DNA of 45,194 nt from an uncultured Clostridia bacterium (GTDB taxonomy: Bacteria > Bacillota > Clostridia > TANB77 > CAG-465), in NCBI GenBank assembly GCA_948562205.1, contig CAOYAN010000015.1, forward strand, positions 1-45,194, in the 5' to 3' direction. Below are positions 16,768-24,344 of the stretch, piece after piece. Position 1 is the first letter of the stretch, and each line of letters begins with the position of its first letter. A program made the position numbers and the translations under genes. The notes under the pieces were generated by a model that saw only the letters and a list, made by a program, of their open reading frames with translations, did no database searches and was not told the DNA's origin.

Positions 16768-17136
16768 TTAAAATCCTGCTCCATCAAAACGATTTGGACG
16801 TCTATCTAAAAGTTCTCTTATAAGTAATACACTGATAAAATCAGTTAAAAGATTGTTAGGTCTTCTACAATCTGGCGTAAAATTCATATCCATTTCAATA
16901 TTATTTCCAAGTTTAGTATATATATCATTTGTAATAGATATTATAATTTCCATAGTTATTGGTCCTTTTATCATATTACATGCAGAACACACCATAGGAT
17001 ATATAACTTTGTATGTATCTGGATACATCATTTCTAGATTTTCATAACTCTTATCTATACTTTCAGGACAAAAATTATAATTTGAGCAACTCATTATATC
17101 CATATTATTAATGCCTCTATTATACTGATAGTACAT
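16768..17136 (-). CDS. Conserved clostridial-type hypothetical protein (122 residues)
   Basis: The ATG at 17136 (MYYQYNRG) is chosen because GAGGGGG lies 6 bases upstream. The N-terminus is Tyr/Asn/Cys-rich (MDIMSCSNYNFCPESID), followed by MMYPDTYKVIYPMVCSACNMI and a helical part. The C-terminus is a strongly conserved-looking NNLLTDFISVLLIRELLDRRPNRF. The composition (Tyr, Met, Cys, Arg tail) resembles small spore-associated proteins of Clostridia, but that is an impression, not an assignment. It is monocistronic, divergent from the deoxyribosyltransferase-like gene. Confidence 0.6.
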   Translation of the reverse strand: MYYQYNRGINNMDIMSCSNYNFCPESIDKSYENLEMMYPDTYKVIYPMVCSACNMIKGPITMEIIISITNDIYTKLGNNIEMDMNFTPDCRRPNNLLTDFISVLLIRELLDRRPNRFDGAGF

Positions 17137-17252
17137 ATTATTTCCCCCTCTCATATATATATTATGCTAAACATATTATAACTGCTAATATTTTTGAATT
17201 TATTTAAATTTTTAAAATAATAAATCAACCATATAAATTAAAAATCAAAAAT

Positions 17253-17281
17253 TTGACTTTCTATATATTATGTAATATAAT
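17253..17281 (+). promoter_or_regulatory. Sigma-A promoter
   Basis: TTGACT (17253-17258), 17-base spacer, TATAAT (17276-17281), upstream of the gene starting at 17344. Confidence 0.85.
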
Positions 17282-17343
17282 TATCATGTAACATTTAGAA
17301 TGCTAAGTTTATTATACTTAGTAACATCAAAAAGGAGATTAAA

Positions 17344-17859
17344 ATGGAAAAAAATTTTGAAGCAAAAACAGTAGGTCTTTTTGGAACATGTGGTAACTCA
17401 AAATGGAGAGATCCGTTTATAAAAAAGCTTAATCAGCTTGGTGTTACCTACTACAACCCATGTCGGGATGATTGGGATCCAGAAGAAGACTCTTGGCAAC
17501 TGAAAAATGATAGAATAATTCTTATGCCAGTAACTGATGAAACATATGGTACTGGAACTCTATCAGAGAGTGCATTTGGTATAGTAACTACTCTTGCAAG
17601 TATATATCAAAAAACTACAAAACTTGTAATATATGTTGCACCAATTGTTGAATATGATCCAAATGATGAAAATTTAAATAATTCTGTTGCTATAAAAGAG
17701 TCAAATCGTGCAAGACGCATTGTTACAGAACATATAAAGATTTTTGGAAATCTCCCAAATGTATATTTTGTAAAAAACATGGAAGATATGCTTACTGTAA
17801 CTGAAATGCTAATAGAGCTTTGTGCTACAGAAGATAAAATTAGAGAAATTATGAAATAA
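17344..17859 (+). CDS. Nucleoside 2-deoxyribosyltransferase-like protein
   Basis: A 171-residue soluble protein with a Rossmann-like start TVGLFGTCGNSKWRDPFI (residues 10-27), then YYNPCRDDWDPEED and LMPVTDETYGTGTLSESAFG. The motif order (G-[TG]-CG..WR.., NPxxxDW, then an E in a SES/AFG segment) matches the Nuc_deoxyrib_tr_3 group (PF15891). These enzymes or relatives exchange bases on deoxynucleosides or handle damaged nucleotides; the precise substrate is unknown. SD AAAAAGGAG and a good sigma-A promoter precede it, and a hairpin follows. It is one of few plus-strand genes in the first half of the window. Confidence 0.75.
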   Translation: MEKNFEAKTVGLFGTCGNSKWRDPFIKKLNQLGVTYYNPCRDDWDPEEDSWQLKNDRIILMPVTDETYGTGTLSESAFGIVTTLASIYQKTTKLVIYVAPIVEYDPNDENLNNSVAIKESNRARRIVTEHIKIFGNLPNVYFVKNMEDMLTVTEMLIELCATEDKIREIMK

Positions 17860-17864
17860 TAAAA

Positions 17865-17896
17865 AAGCCGTCTTAGTATAATACTAAGGCGGTTTA
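17865..17896 (+). terminator. Hairpin after the deoxyribosyltransferase-like gene
   Basis: A 15-bp stem (AAGCCGTCTTAGTAT with ATACTAAGGCGGTTT, three G-U pairs) directly after the stop codon. The U-run is short (TTTAATTC). Confidence 0.6.
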
Positions 17897-18115
17897 ATTC
17901 AAAAATTTAGATAGAGTAGTAATAAATGATAAAACCCTTTTTGTAAAGGTGGGTATCTTGTTACAATCATTAGGATTCTCAAATAATTGAGCATTCAACA
18001 CAGATTGCACTATTCCTGATTCCCGATTAAATGCTTGTAGATTTTCATATGCATTACTATCTCTATCTAAATATATTTTATCATTAAAATTTATTTAAGT
18101 AAAGGCAAAATACAT
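17894..18115 (-). pseudogene. Short coding relic with an internal stop
   Basis: From ATG 18115 the frame reads MYFAFT, then TAA (18095-18097), then 67 open codons: INFNDKIYLDRDSNAYENL, QAFNRESGIVQSVLNAQLF and ending TTLSKFLN. The composition is protein-like rather than random, and the open part has no start codon or ribosome site. It looks like the C-terminal remnant of a lost gene. The family is not recognised. The end overlaps the terminator of the plus-strand gene. Confidence 0.35.
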
Positions 18116-18140
18116 AAATTTACTATATTAGACCAAAAAT

Positions 18141-18424
18141 TTATATATTCCTAAGTATTTTATAAAAACGATTTCTTATTTCATTCTCATATAAATCAAT
18201 ATAATATTTATCTTGAGCTATATTTTTATCTACGGTACAACCATTTTCAAATATAACATTATTTTTAGGATAAAGCTCAATATATTCATTACAAAATGTC
18301 TTATTTAATACTTTAGCAATATTTATCATACCTTCATCTATAACCAGATGTAAAAATTTATTTTTTTCATTAATATCTTTTGTGCTAATATATTCTTTAA
18401 AATAAATATAATAATTAATTGGAC
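18141..18424 (-). pseudogene. Detached C-terminal part of the SGNH-PlsC fusion gene
   Basis: An open frame, shifted relative to the gene at 18425-19585, reads SPINYYIYFKEYISTKDI, passes through LVIDEGMINIAKVLNKTF and stops at 18141. Removing one AT unit from the tract at 18428-18441 joins it directly to the upstream gene (...DDIINIYI-LSPINYYIYF). The join reproduces the usual end of PlsC domains, a strand followed by (G/S)xPI. The internal ATG at 18329 lacks a ribosome site, so this piece is probably not translated on its own in the sequenced state. Confidence 0.65.
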
Positions 18425-19585
18425 TTAATATATATATATATTTATAATATCATCATTAATATTAAAGCCATCCAAATCTAAATTATTACTAATAATCTCA
18501 ATTGCAACAGGAATAATATTAGCAAAAATTCCAGATTTTCTTACATCAAACAATATTCTTGATGCACCAGTATGTCCCTTATATACATATGGATTTGGAT
18601 CAATATATGCCCCCTCAGGAAATATTGTAATATCAATATTATTATATAAAAACTTTCTAGCATATTTTAAACAAATCTGTGAATATTTCTTTCCTCCATG
18701 TGCCTCTATTGGCATACTATATAAAAGTTCTTCTGCCATTCTTTGTCTTTCTAAATTCTTTTTATACATAATTCTTGGACTAATTAAGCTTACACTTCCA
18801 TTAGTAAGCGCTGCTGGCAAATAAAATATATCCATAAGACAATTATGATTTGCTATAAATATAGTTGGAATTTTTTCATTATAATTTTCCATGCCAAAAA
18901 CATTTAAGTTTATCCGCTCACCAAACTCTTTTAATGCATCTTTTTTATTACTTTTCATATCTAATGCCTCCTTTACTTTTAATGCTAATGTTTCATGTCC
19001 ATTGAAATCTAAATGTATTCCATCATTAAATAAAGTTAAATCATTAAAATAAAGAATATCCACATTGTCAACTTTTTCTTTGAATTTTTCTATTACTTGT
19101 CTTCTGTTATTCTCACAATTAATATCAAAAATAACACTTGCATCTTTTATATAATCAAAATTAATAGGTAAAATATAAATAAATCTTGGCATAGAATTAT
19201 TTACAAAATATTTTTTTCTATCATCTTCATCTAAAAACATTTCATATACAGTATTTTTGTACCAAACTAAATCTGATATTATATCTTCATAATTTTTATT
19301 ATATTTCATTTGCAAATCATTAGTACCAAGAGAAATTATAACAACATCAACAGGAGCTTGTGTTCTAAATATTGCAGTAAAAGTATCTTTACCATTTTTA
19401 TATACTTTCTCTTTTTCATCATTTCCTGCTAATCTTCCAGGTAGTCCTTCTGAAATAATTTTATAACTATCTCTCACTTTACCTTGTAAAATATTTGGCC
19501 ACTGTTTATCATCAGGTATTCTCTTACCTAAGATAAAATTATCTCCCCATGTATTTGAATCTCCATATATAAGAATTTTTTTCAT
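18425..19585 (-). CDS. SGNH hydrolase / PlsC acyltransferase fusion, truncated by a frame change
   Basis: In this sequence the frame gives 386 residues. Residues 1-215 form an SGNH/GDSL hydrolase: GDSNTWG (block I), the Gly of LPGRLAGN, GTNDL (block III) and DGIHLDFNGHE (block V Asp and His). Residues 235-386 form a PlsC-type acyltransferase: NHNCLMD (H-x4-D), FPEGAY and IIPVAIEI. The pairing of an esterase and an acyltransferase in one chain suggests deacylation and reacylation of a lipid or glycan (inference). The chain ends at an (AT)7 tract; the neighbouring frame encodes the missing PlsC tail of about 94 residues. ATG follows GGGAGGAAA. It lies downstream of the ligase/ACP/PlsC genes, behind a terminator. 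Confidence 0.85.
   Translation of the reverse strand: MKKILIYGDSNTWGDNFILGKRIPDDKQWPNILQGKVRDSYKIISEGLPGRLAGNDEKEKVYKNGKDTFTAIFRTQAPVDVVIISLGTNDLQMKYNKNYEDIISDLVWYKNTVYEMFLDEDDRKKYFVNNSMPRFIYILPINFDYIKDASVIFDINCENNRRQVIEKFKEKVDNVDILYFNDLTLFNDGIHLDFNGHETLALKVKEALDMKSNKKDALKEFGERINLNVFGMENYNEKIPTIFIANHNCLMDIFYLPAALTNGSVSLISPRIMYKKNLERQRMAEELLYSMPIEAHGGKKYSQICLKYARKFLYNNIDITIFPEGAYIDPNPYVYKGHTGASRILFDVRKSGIFANIIPVAIEIISNNLDLDGFNINDDIINIYIY
18428..18441. repeat. (AT)7 dinucleotide tract at a reading-frame boundary
   Basis: Fourteen bases of perfect AT repeat immediately before the stop codon of the SGNH-PlsC gene. Loss of one unit extends the protein by about 94 residues; gain of one unit gives a stop a few codons later. 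It has the form of a contingency-type slippage tract. Confidence 0.7.
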
Positions 19586-19609
19586 AGTTTCCTCCCAAAA
19601 TATATTACC

Positions 19610-19615
19610 ATTATA
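19610..19615 (-). promoter_or_regulatory. Candidate -10 of the SGNH-PlsC gene
   Basis: TATAAT on the minus strand 25 bases before the ATG, in GTGGTATAATGG. A clear -35 is not visible at 17 bases; TTTATC is the closest. A separate promoter is expected because a terminator precedes the gene. Confidence 0.4.
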
Positions 19616-19764
19616 CCACTAAAATGATAAATGATAAATACTTTAAAAGGAATTTTTACACTTACAATTATCTTAAAAATTATTTTAGATATATAAAATT
19701 TTTTAGTATTATATCACAAAAAATTAACAATATAACAATTAGTAAACATAAGATGATATTTTTA

Positions 19765-19802
19765 ATAAAAAAGCTGAACTACCCTTATTTGATAGTCCAA
19801 CT
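19765..19802 (-). terminator. Terminator after plsC
   Basis: Stem 19793-19802 (AGTTGGACTA on the minus strand) with 19772-19781 (TAGTTCAGCT), followed by a run of six U, just after the plsC stop. It separates the acp-ligase-plsC operon from the fusion gene. Confidence 0.8.
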
Positions 19803-19807
19803 ATATT

Positions 19808-20458
19808 TTATTCATTATTATTTTGATGCTTAGGTTTTAATTTTAACTTTCTAATAGGTTTCTTACCATATTCTACAGCCTTCTCTTGTAATTTAAATAT
19901 TTCTTGTTGCCATTTTAGTCTATATTCCTCAATCTTTTTTCTATTTATCTTGCCATTTTCATCAATTGCATCATCAAGATGCATTTCATTTCCATATACC
20001 ACTCTTGTTTTCTTAAAAGGTCGTGGTTGCTCAATAAATACTGGAATTATTGGTACTTTAGTCTTAGCAGCAACATAAAATGCACCTGGTTTTATTCTAG
20101 TAAGTTTATTTTTATTAATATCTGATATTGTTCCCTGTGGAAAAAGCATAAATATCTTATTTTCACCATCTGAAAAATAATTAATAGCACTAAGAAGCTC
20201 AGCTCCACTATGTCTATCTCTATCAATTTTTACAACATTTAATTTATTTAAAAACCAAGCAAATAATTTATGTTCAAAACACTCTTTTTTTGCAAGAATT
20301 CTAATATTGTCATTATGTACCCACATAACAGGTCCATCAGCATCACTTACATGATTTGGACACAATATATATGATCCGTTTGATAAATCTTTTTTATCAT
20401 ATTCAACAACTCTATATATTAATTTTCCTATAATAAAATGTCCTATTTTCTTTAACAT
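19808..20458 (-). CDS. plsC: 1-acylglycerol-3-phosphate acyltransferase-like protein
   Basis: A 216-residue membrane-associated acyltransferase. NHVSDADGP (H-x4-D catalytic motif, residue 35-43), a basic EFKIDRDRHS-like segment (VVKIDRDR), FPQGTISD (the usual FPEGT with Glu to Gln) and VPIIPVFIEQP are present in order. PlsC enzymes place an acyl chain on lysophosphatidate to make phosphatidate; the variant glycerol-binding Gln could alter the acceptor. The C-terminal tail is basic (KPIRKLKLKPKHQ). It follows the AMP-ligase by 26 bases and probably uses acyl-ACP supplied by that pair (inference). Confidence 0.9.
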   Translation of the reverse strand: MLKKIGHFIIGKLIYRVVEYDKKDLSNGSYILCPNHVSDADGPVMWVHNDNIRILAKKECFEHKLFAWFLNKLNVVKIDRDRHSGAELLSAINYFSDGENKIFMLFPQGTISDINKNKLTRIKPGAFYVAAKTKVPIIPVFIEQPRPFKKTRVVYGNEMHLDDAIDENGKINRKKIEEYRLKWQQEIFKLQEKAVEYGKKPIRKLKLKPKHQNNNE

Positions 20459-20484
20459 TTCATACCTCTTTTCAAACTATATTT

Positions 20485-22311
20485 TTAGTGTCTTTTTATT
20501 TTCATTGTAGTAGTTTTCTCAAATTCAATGTCACGTATTTCAATATTTTTAATAACCTTATATGAACTTAGTTTTTTATTTACTTCTTTTATTTTTTTAT
20601 TAAATAGTTCATGAATTTCCTCTTTACTATCTTTTTTTAAATTATGCTCTTTTTCAATGTATTCATAATCTGGTACAATTACTGCTGTAATTACTAAATC
20701 ATCATTTCTGCCACTATCTCTACCACATACAATACATTCTTTTATTTCTTTTAAATCATTTAAAAGTAGTTCTATTTCTTCTGGATAAATATTTTTACCA
20801 TTTTTTGTTACTATAACATTTTTACATCTACCAGTTATATGAATGTCTCCATCGCCATCAATATATCCAACATCACCTGATTTAAACCAGCCATCCACAA
20901 TTACCTCTTTTGTTTTTTCCTCATCTTCATAATATCCAAGCATTAAAGTATCACTTTTAATTAAAATTTCACCCTCGCCATTTTCATTTGGACTATCAAT
21001 TTTAATTTTAGCACAACTTACAGGCTTTCCAACGGTTCCAGCTTTTCTATCATATTCTGGAGTTAGTGCTGCAATAGGTGCAGTCTCTGTTAAGCCATAA
21101 CCTTGTAACATTACTATTCCAATATCTTCAAACCATTTTATAACTTTATCATCAATTGGTGCAGCTGCACTTACAATTATTCTAATATTTCCACCTAAAC
21201 TTTGATGAATTTCCTTAAATACTTTTTTCTTTAAATCTATATTTACATGCTTTAATAAATTTGTCATATATATCATAGAATTTACAATATTTTCTTTTTT
21301 ACCTTTTTTAATATTTTCATTAATTTTAGAATATACTTTCTCTATTAAAAGAGGTACAGCAAGAATTGCGGTAGGTTTAGTGTCTTTTAAATTATCAACC
21401 AAATATCTTAGTCCCTCACAAATTGCAATTGAACATCCATTAGCAAGTGGTAGTAAATATCCAATAGTAGATTCATATGTATGATGTAGTGGTAATACCG
21501 AGAAAAACCTATCTTCTGGATAAAGTTTTACAATACTAGATACAGCATTTATGTTTTGAGCTAAATTTCTATTGCATATCATAACTCCTTTAGACATAGA
21601 TGTAGTACCAGATGTAAAAATGAGTACTTTAAACTCTTCTTCATCTATTGGAATTTCCATATAACTATTGTCTCCTAGTTCTACTCTATCTTTTCCCAGA
21701 TTTATTAAATATTGCATTCCAACATCTTTTTCTTCTAATTCCTTTTCAGAATTCATTTCAATAAAATATTTTACTGCGGGTAAATCATTTTTTATTTTAT
21801 CTATAGCACTCTTCTTTTTACTAGAATATATTATTGCTGATACACCTGATCTATTTACAAGATTTTCTATTTCATTTACTGGTATATCTTTATCTAAATT
21901 AACTGCTATTTGACTAGAACATAAAAGACTCATATATGATACATACCAATGATATGTATTTTCACCAATTATTGCTATTTTTTCATTTTGTAAATTTAAT
22001 ACATTATTTATACTTGTACCAAAATAAATAACATCTTCTCTATATTTACCATATGTTATACTAGAATAATTCTTTTTATCAAATTTTTCTAAAATAAACT
22101 CTCTATCTTTGTATTCCTTTGTACTCTTATCAAAAATTTCTTTAATAGTTTTATAATCTGTTGATGGATATGGTCCACTTTTTTTATTCTTTGAATTATT
22201 TTTTACCTTTTTTAATTCTTCAATATTTATATTATTTAATTCAGATAAATTATCAAATTTAAACTTTGGAAATTTAAATTCTGGTATTTTTTTATCCTTT
22301 AAAATATTCAT
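20485..22311 (-). CDS. AMP-forming acyl-CoA/acyl-ACP ligase
   Basis: A 608-residue ANL-superfamily adenylating enzyme of the long-chain fatty acid ligase type. The P-loop motif is LIFTSGTTSMSKGVM; A5 reads GYGLTETAP; the C-terminal hinge and lysine regions are GWFKSGDVGYIDGDGDIHITGR and VTKNGKNIYPEEIE. The N-terminal 50 residues are charged and unusual (PEFKFPKFKFDNL). Its stop-to-start distance from the ACP gene is 12 bases, so it most likely loads a fatty acid onto that ACP as an acyl-ACP synthetase rather than onto CoA (inference from context). The next gene is PlsC. Confidence 0.92.
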   Translation of the reverse strand: MNILKDKKIPEFKFPKFKFDNLSELNNINIEELKKVKNNSKNKKSGPYPSTDYKTIKEIFDKSTKEYKDREFILEKFDKKNYSSITYGKYREDVIYFGTSINNVLNLQNEKIAIIGENTYHWYVSYMSLLCSSQIAVNLDKDIPVNEIENLVNRSGVSAIIYSSKKKSAIDKIKNDLPAVKYFIEMNSEKELEEKDVGMQYLINLGKDRVELGDNSYMEIPIDEEEFKVLIFTSGTTSMSKGVMICNRNLAQNINAVSSIVKLYPEDRFFSVLPLHHTYESTIGYLLPLANGCSIAICEGLRYLVDNLKDTKPTAILAVPLLIEKVYSKINENIKKGKKENIVNSMIYMTNLLKHVNIDLKKKVFKEIHQSLGGNIRIIVSAAAPIDDKVIKWFEDIGIVMLQGYGLTETAPIAALTPEYDRKAGTVGKPVSCAKIKIDSPNENGEGEILIKSDTLMLGYYEDEEKTKEVIVDGWFKSGDVGYIDGDGDIHITGRCKNVIVTKNGKNIYPEEIELLLNDLKEIKECIVCGRDSGRNDDLVITAVIVPDYEYIEKEHNLKKDSKEEIHELFNKKIKEVNKKLSSYKVIKNIEIRDIEFEKTTTMKIKRH

Positions 22312-22323
22312 ATTTATACCTCA

Positions 22324-22566
22324 TTACAAAATATTTTCTATAAGATTTACTAAATCTTCAACTGTAACTACCTTTTCAACATCCTCGTCTTCTATTTTAA
22401 CTTCAAACATATTTTCAAGTTTCATTACTAATTCAACAAAATCAAGAGAATCAGCTCCTAAGTTATCTACAATATTATCTTCTTCTTTAATATTACTATC
22501 ATCTTCTAATCCTAATACCTCCACAAGAGCTATTTTTATTTCCTCAAAAATTTGTTCTCTACTCAT
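22324..22566 (-). CDS. Acyl carrier protein
   Basis: An 80-residue acidic four-helix carrier protein. The phosphopantetheine site is LGADSLDFVEL (Ser40). It has the length and pattern of fatty-acid ACPs (EDNIVDNLGADSLD, then EIxDED). It starts the operon with the AMP-ligase and plsC. Because no fab genes are adjacent, it may be a dedicated carrier for this ester-forming module rather than the general FAS ACP. Activation needs AcpS, present at 10.3 kb. SD GGAAGGGG lies 9 bases upstream. Confidence 0.95.
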   Translation of the reverse strand: MSREQIFEEIKIALVEVLGLEDDSNIKEEDNIVDNLGADSLDFVELVMKLENMFEVKIEDEDVEKVVTVEDLVNLIENIL

Positions 22567-22712
22567 TTTTTAAAACCCCTTCCCATAATTTTACACTAGC
22601 AATTTAAGTATATTTTATAACTTGTCTTGCTAAATCATATATATTATAATATATATATATCATAATTACAATATTCAAAATTCAACATTTTTTTATTTTT
22701 ATTATTTTAGAA

Positions 22713-22752
22713 AAATAGAATATAATACCAAATTATGTATTATATTCTATTT
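22713..22752 (-). terminator. Terminator of the SipW-type peptidase gene, overlapping its stop codon
   Basis: A perfect 16-bp stem (22737-22752 with 22713-22728) and an 8-base loop. The TAG stop (22747-22749) and the last Lys codon lie in the stem's 5' arm. The minus strand continues with TTTTTC. Confidence 0.8.
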
Positions 22753-23256
22753 CATAATATTTCTATTATTTTTTTCTAATTTCATTTCATTTTTTCTTTC
22801 TATAATTTTAATCATAAGATAAAATATACATAAAATAATAATTGCCCTAATTATAGATTTTGAATGCATAAATATAACACCAATTTTCTCTATTCTAAAC
22901 TTACAAACTCCCTCTATATTATTATATTTTATTAAATCTTTATCAGCAACACTATTATGATCACCCTTAGTTTTGTAAAATATTTCATCATCTTGTATTA
23001 TATCTATTACTCTATGAGTTATAGTATATTTATCATTATTAAATGTTATAACATCGCCAATTTTTATATTTTCTTCATCTACGTTTTTAGTAATTACTAT
23101 ATCCCCTACATGTATATTTGGCTCCATACTACCAGAAATTACAACAAATACCTTATATCCAAATATGCTTGCAGGTTTATTTTGAATTTTTTGAACTAAT
23201 AAAATAAGATTAAAAATTACAACTATAGCAACTATAAAAAATATAATTCTCCCCAA
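22747..23256 (-). CDS. SipW-type (ER/archaeal-like) signal peptidase I
   Basis: At least 169 residues with an N-terminal helix (about 4-22) and a C-terminal helix (IIRAIIILCIFYLMIKII). SGSMEPNIHVGDIV holds the catalytic Ser, and THRVIDI has His instead of Lys as base, the mark of the SipW class. DHNSVADKDLI corresponds to the GDN...D signature. The class handles special substrates such as matrix or spore proteins. The listed start is TTG 23256 with no ribosome site. A better Shine-Dalgarno (AAGGAGG at about 23325-23331) lies before an in-frame AUA at 23316, which would add (M)NTAGVVSKKAIFKETIIRI, a normal-looking N-terminus. Confidence 0.85.
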   Translation of the reverse strand: MGRIIFFIVAIVVIFNLILLVQKIQNKPASIFGYKVFVVISGSMEPNIHVGDIVITKNVDEENIKIGDVITFNNDKYTITHRVIDIIQDDEIFYKTKGDHNSVADKDLIKYNNIEGVCKFRIEKIGVIFMHSKSIIRAIIILCIFYLMIKIIERKNEMKLEKNNRNIMK

Positions 23257-23432
23257 TATTCTTATTATAGTTTCTTTAAAAATTGCTTTTTTACTTACAA
23301 CTCCAGCTGTATTTATTTTAGGTCGCCTCCTTATTTTAATTCATATATCAACATTACATAACTTTATATTACCATAAATTAAAGAAATTAGTCAATAAGT
23401 TTTAAATATTTTGTAATATAATGTTAAACTTT

Positions 23433-23479
23433 ATGAATAAAATTTCATACTTACTTTAACAATAAAAAATTTTATTCAT
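23433..23479. repeat. 13-bp inverted repeat overlapping the cwlJ promoter
   Basis: ATGAATAAAATTT (23433-23445) and its exact complement AAATTTTATTCAT (23467-23479). The right arm covers the start of the candidate -10, so it could act as an operator or simply fold as a hairpin between divergent genes. Confidence 0.6.
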
Positions 23480-23485
23480 ACTATA
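23458..23485 (+). promoter_or_regulatory. Candidate sporulation (sigma-K/E) promoter of cwlJ-gerQ
   Basis: AACA (23458-23461), 15 bases, then CATACTATA (23477-23485), matching the sigma-K -10 pattern CATAnnnTA; the same site partly fits sigma-E. Mother-cell expression is expected for cwlJ and gerQ. Confidence 0.45.
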
Positions 23486-23512
23486 TTATATATTAAGTAA
23501 GTAGGTGAAATT

Positions 23513-23959
23513 ATGGCTTTTTCAGATAGAGAACTTTTAGCAAGAATTATAATGTGTGAAGCAGGTGGTGAGGGAGATAATGGAATGAGAGCTGTTGCAT
23601 CAGTTATTATGAATAGAGTAAATTCCAGCACTGGAGAATATTTTAGAATTTCAGAAGGTGGAAATATTAGAAATATTATAATGCAAAAGGGACAATTTAA
23701 TTGTGCAACTGATACACTAGGTGGAAAATATAATTCACAAAATATATATAATATGAATCCAGATCAAACTCATTATCAAATTGCAGATTGGGCTATAAGT
23801 GGAAATAGATTAAATGAAGCAGGAGAAAGTTTATGGTTTATGAATCCTTTCAAAATAGTATGTCCAAAAGAATTTCCATATAATGGTACTGGTAGACTTC
23901 ATACAAGAATAATAAATCACTGTTTTTTTGTACCTACTTCACTTTATTATGATACATAG
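23513..23959 (+). CDS. cwlJ: Spore cortex-lytic enzyme CwlJ (Hydrolase_2)
   Basis: A 148-residue SleB/CwlJ catalytic domain with no signal peptide, the CwlJ form. The active-site Glu is in IIMCEAGGEGDNGM; AVASVIMNRVNS, QFNCATD and ESLWFMNP are family motifs, and the end FPYNGTGRLHTRIINHCFF is typical. CwlJ hydrolyses cortex peptidoglycan during germination and is placed in the spore coat from the mother cell. gerQ follows by 18 bases; in Bacillus GerQ is needed for CwlJ placement. SD GTAGGTGA. Confidence 0.95.
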   Translation: MAFSDRELLARIIMCEAGGEGDNGMRAVASVIMNRVNSSTGEYFRISEGGNIRNIIMQKGQFNCATDTLGGKYNSQNIYNMNPDQTHYQIADWAISGNRLNEAGESLWFMNPFKIVCPKEFPYNGTGRLHTRIINHCFFVPTSLYYDT

Positions 23960-23977
23960 TATAGAAAGGAGAATTTT

Positions 23978-24310
23978 ATGCTAAATACTACTCGTCAAAC
24001 AAATGGTTTAAATAATGATACAACTTCACCTTCTAATATGCCAGAATCTCTTACGAATTCTATATATACTCCAGGATTTTTAAGAAATTATATTGGAAGA
24101 CTTATGAAAGTTGAATTTTTAATAGGTACAAATAGTCTGCAAGATAGAATTGGAATATTATTAGAAGTTGGAGCAAGTTACATTGTATTAAGATCAGTAC
24201 AAGATAATAATCTTTTATATTGTGATATTTTCTCAATAAAATTTGTAACAATATCTATGCAATCATTTATATATAATTCTAATTTTCAATTTGGAACACA
24301 ATCAGTATAA
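23978..24310 (+). CDS. gerQ: Spore coat protein GerQ
   Basis: A 110-residue protein with a disordered N-terminus rich in Asn, Thr and Pro (1-33) and a GerQ core: YTPGFLRNYIGRLMKVEFLI, RIGILLEVGASYIVLRSV, LLYCDIFSIKFVTI. In Bacillus GerQ is a coat protein crosslinked by transglutaminase and required for CwlJ localisation; here it directly follows cwlJ, which supports both names. RBS AAAGGAGA. Confidence 0.9.
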   Translation: MLNTTRQTNGLNNDTTSPSNMPESLTNSIYTPGFLRNYIGRLMKVEFLIGTNSLQDRIGILLEVGASYIVLRSVQDNNLLYCDIFSIKFVTISMQSFIYNSNFQFGTQSV

Positions 24311-24311
24311 A

Positions 24312-24340
24312 AAGAAATGGCAGTAACTTTGCCATTTCTT
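24312..24340. terminator. Bidirectional terminator between gerQ and the patatin gene
   Basis: AAGAAATGGC (24312-24321) / GCCATTTCTT (24331-24340), 10-bp perfect stem, between convergent genes. Confidence 0.75.
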
Positions 24341-24344
24341 CTCA

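Noticed and set aside
22640..22670. TA-rich dinucleotide tract as a second slippage site
   Set aside because: It is intergenic upstream of the ACP gene and does not affect a reading frame.
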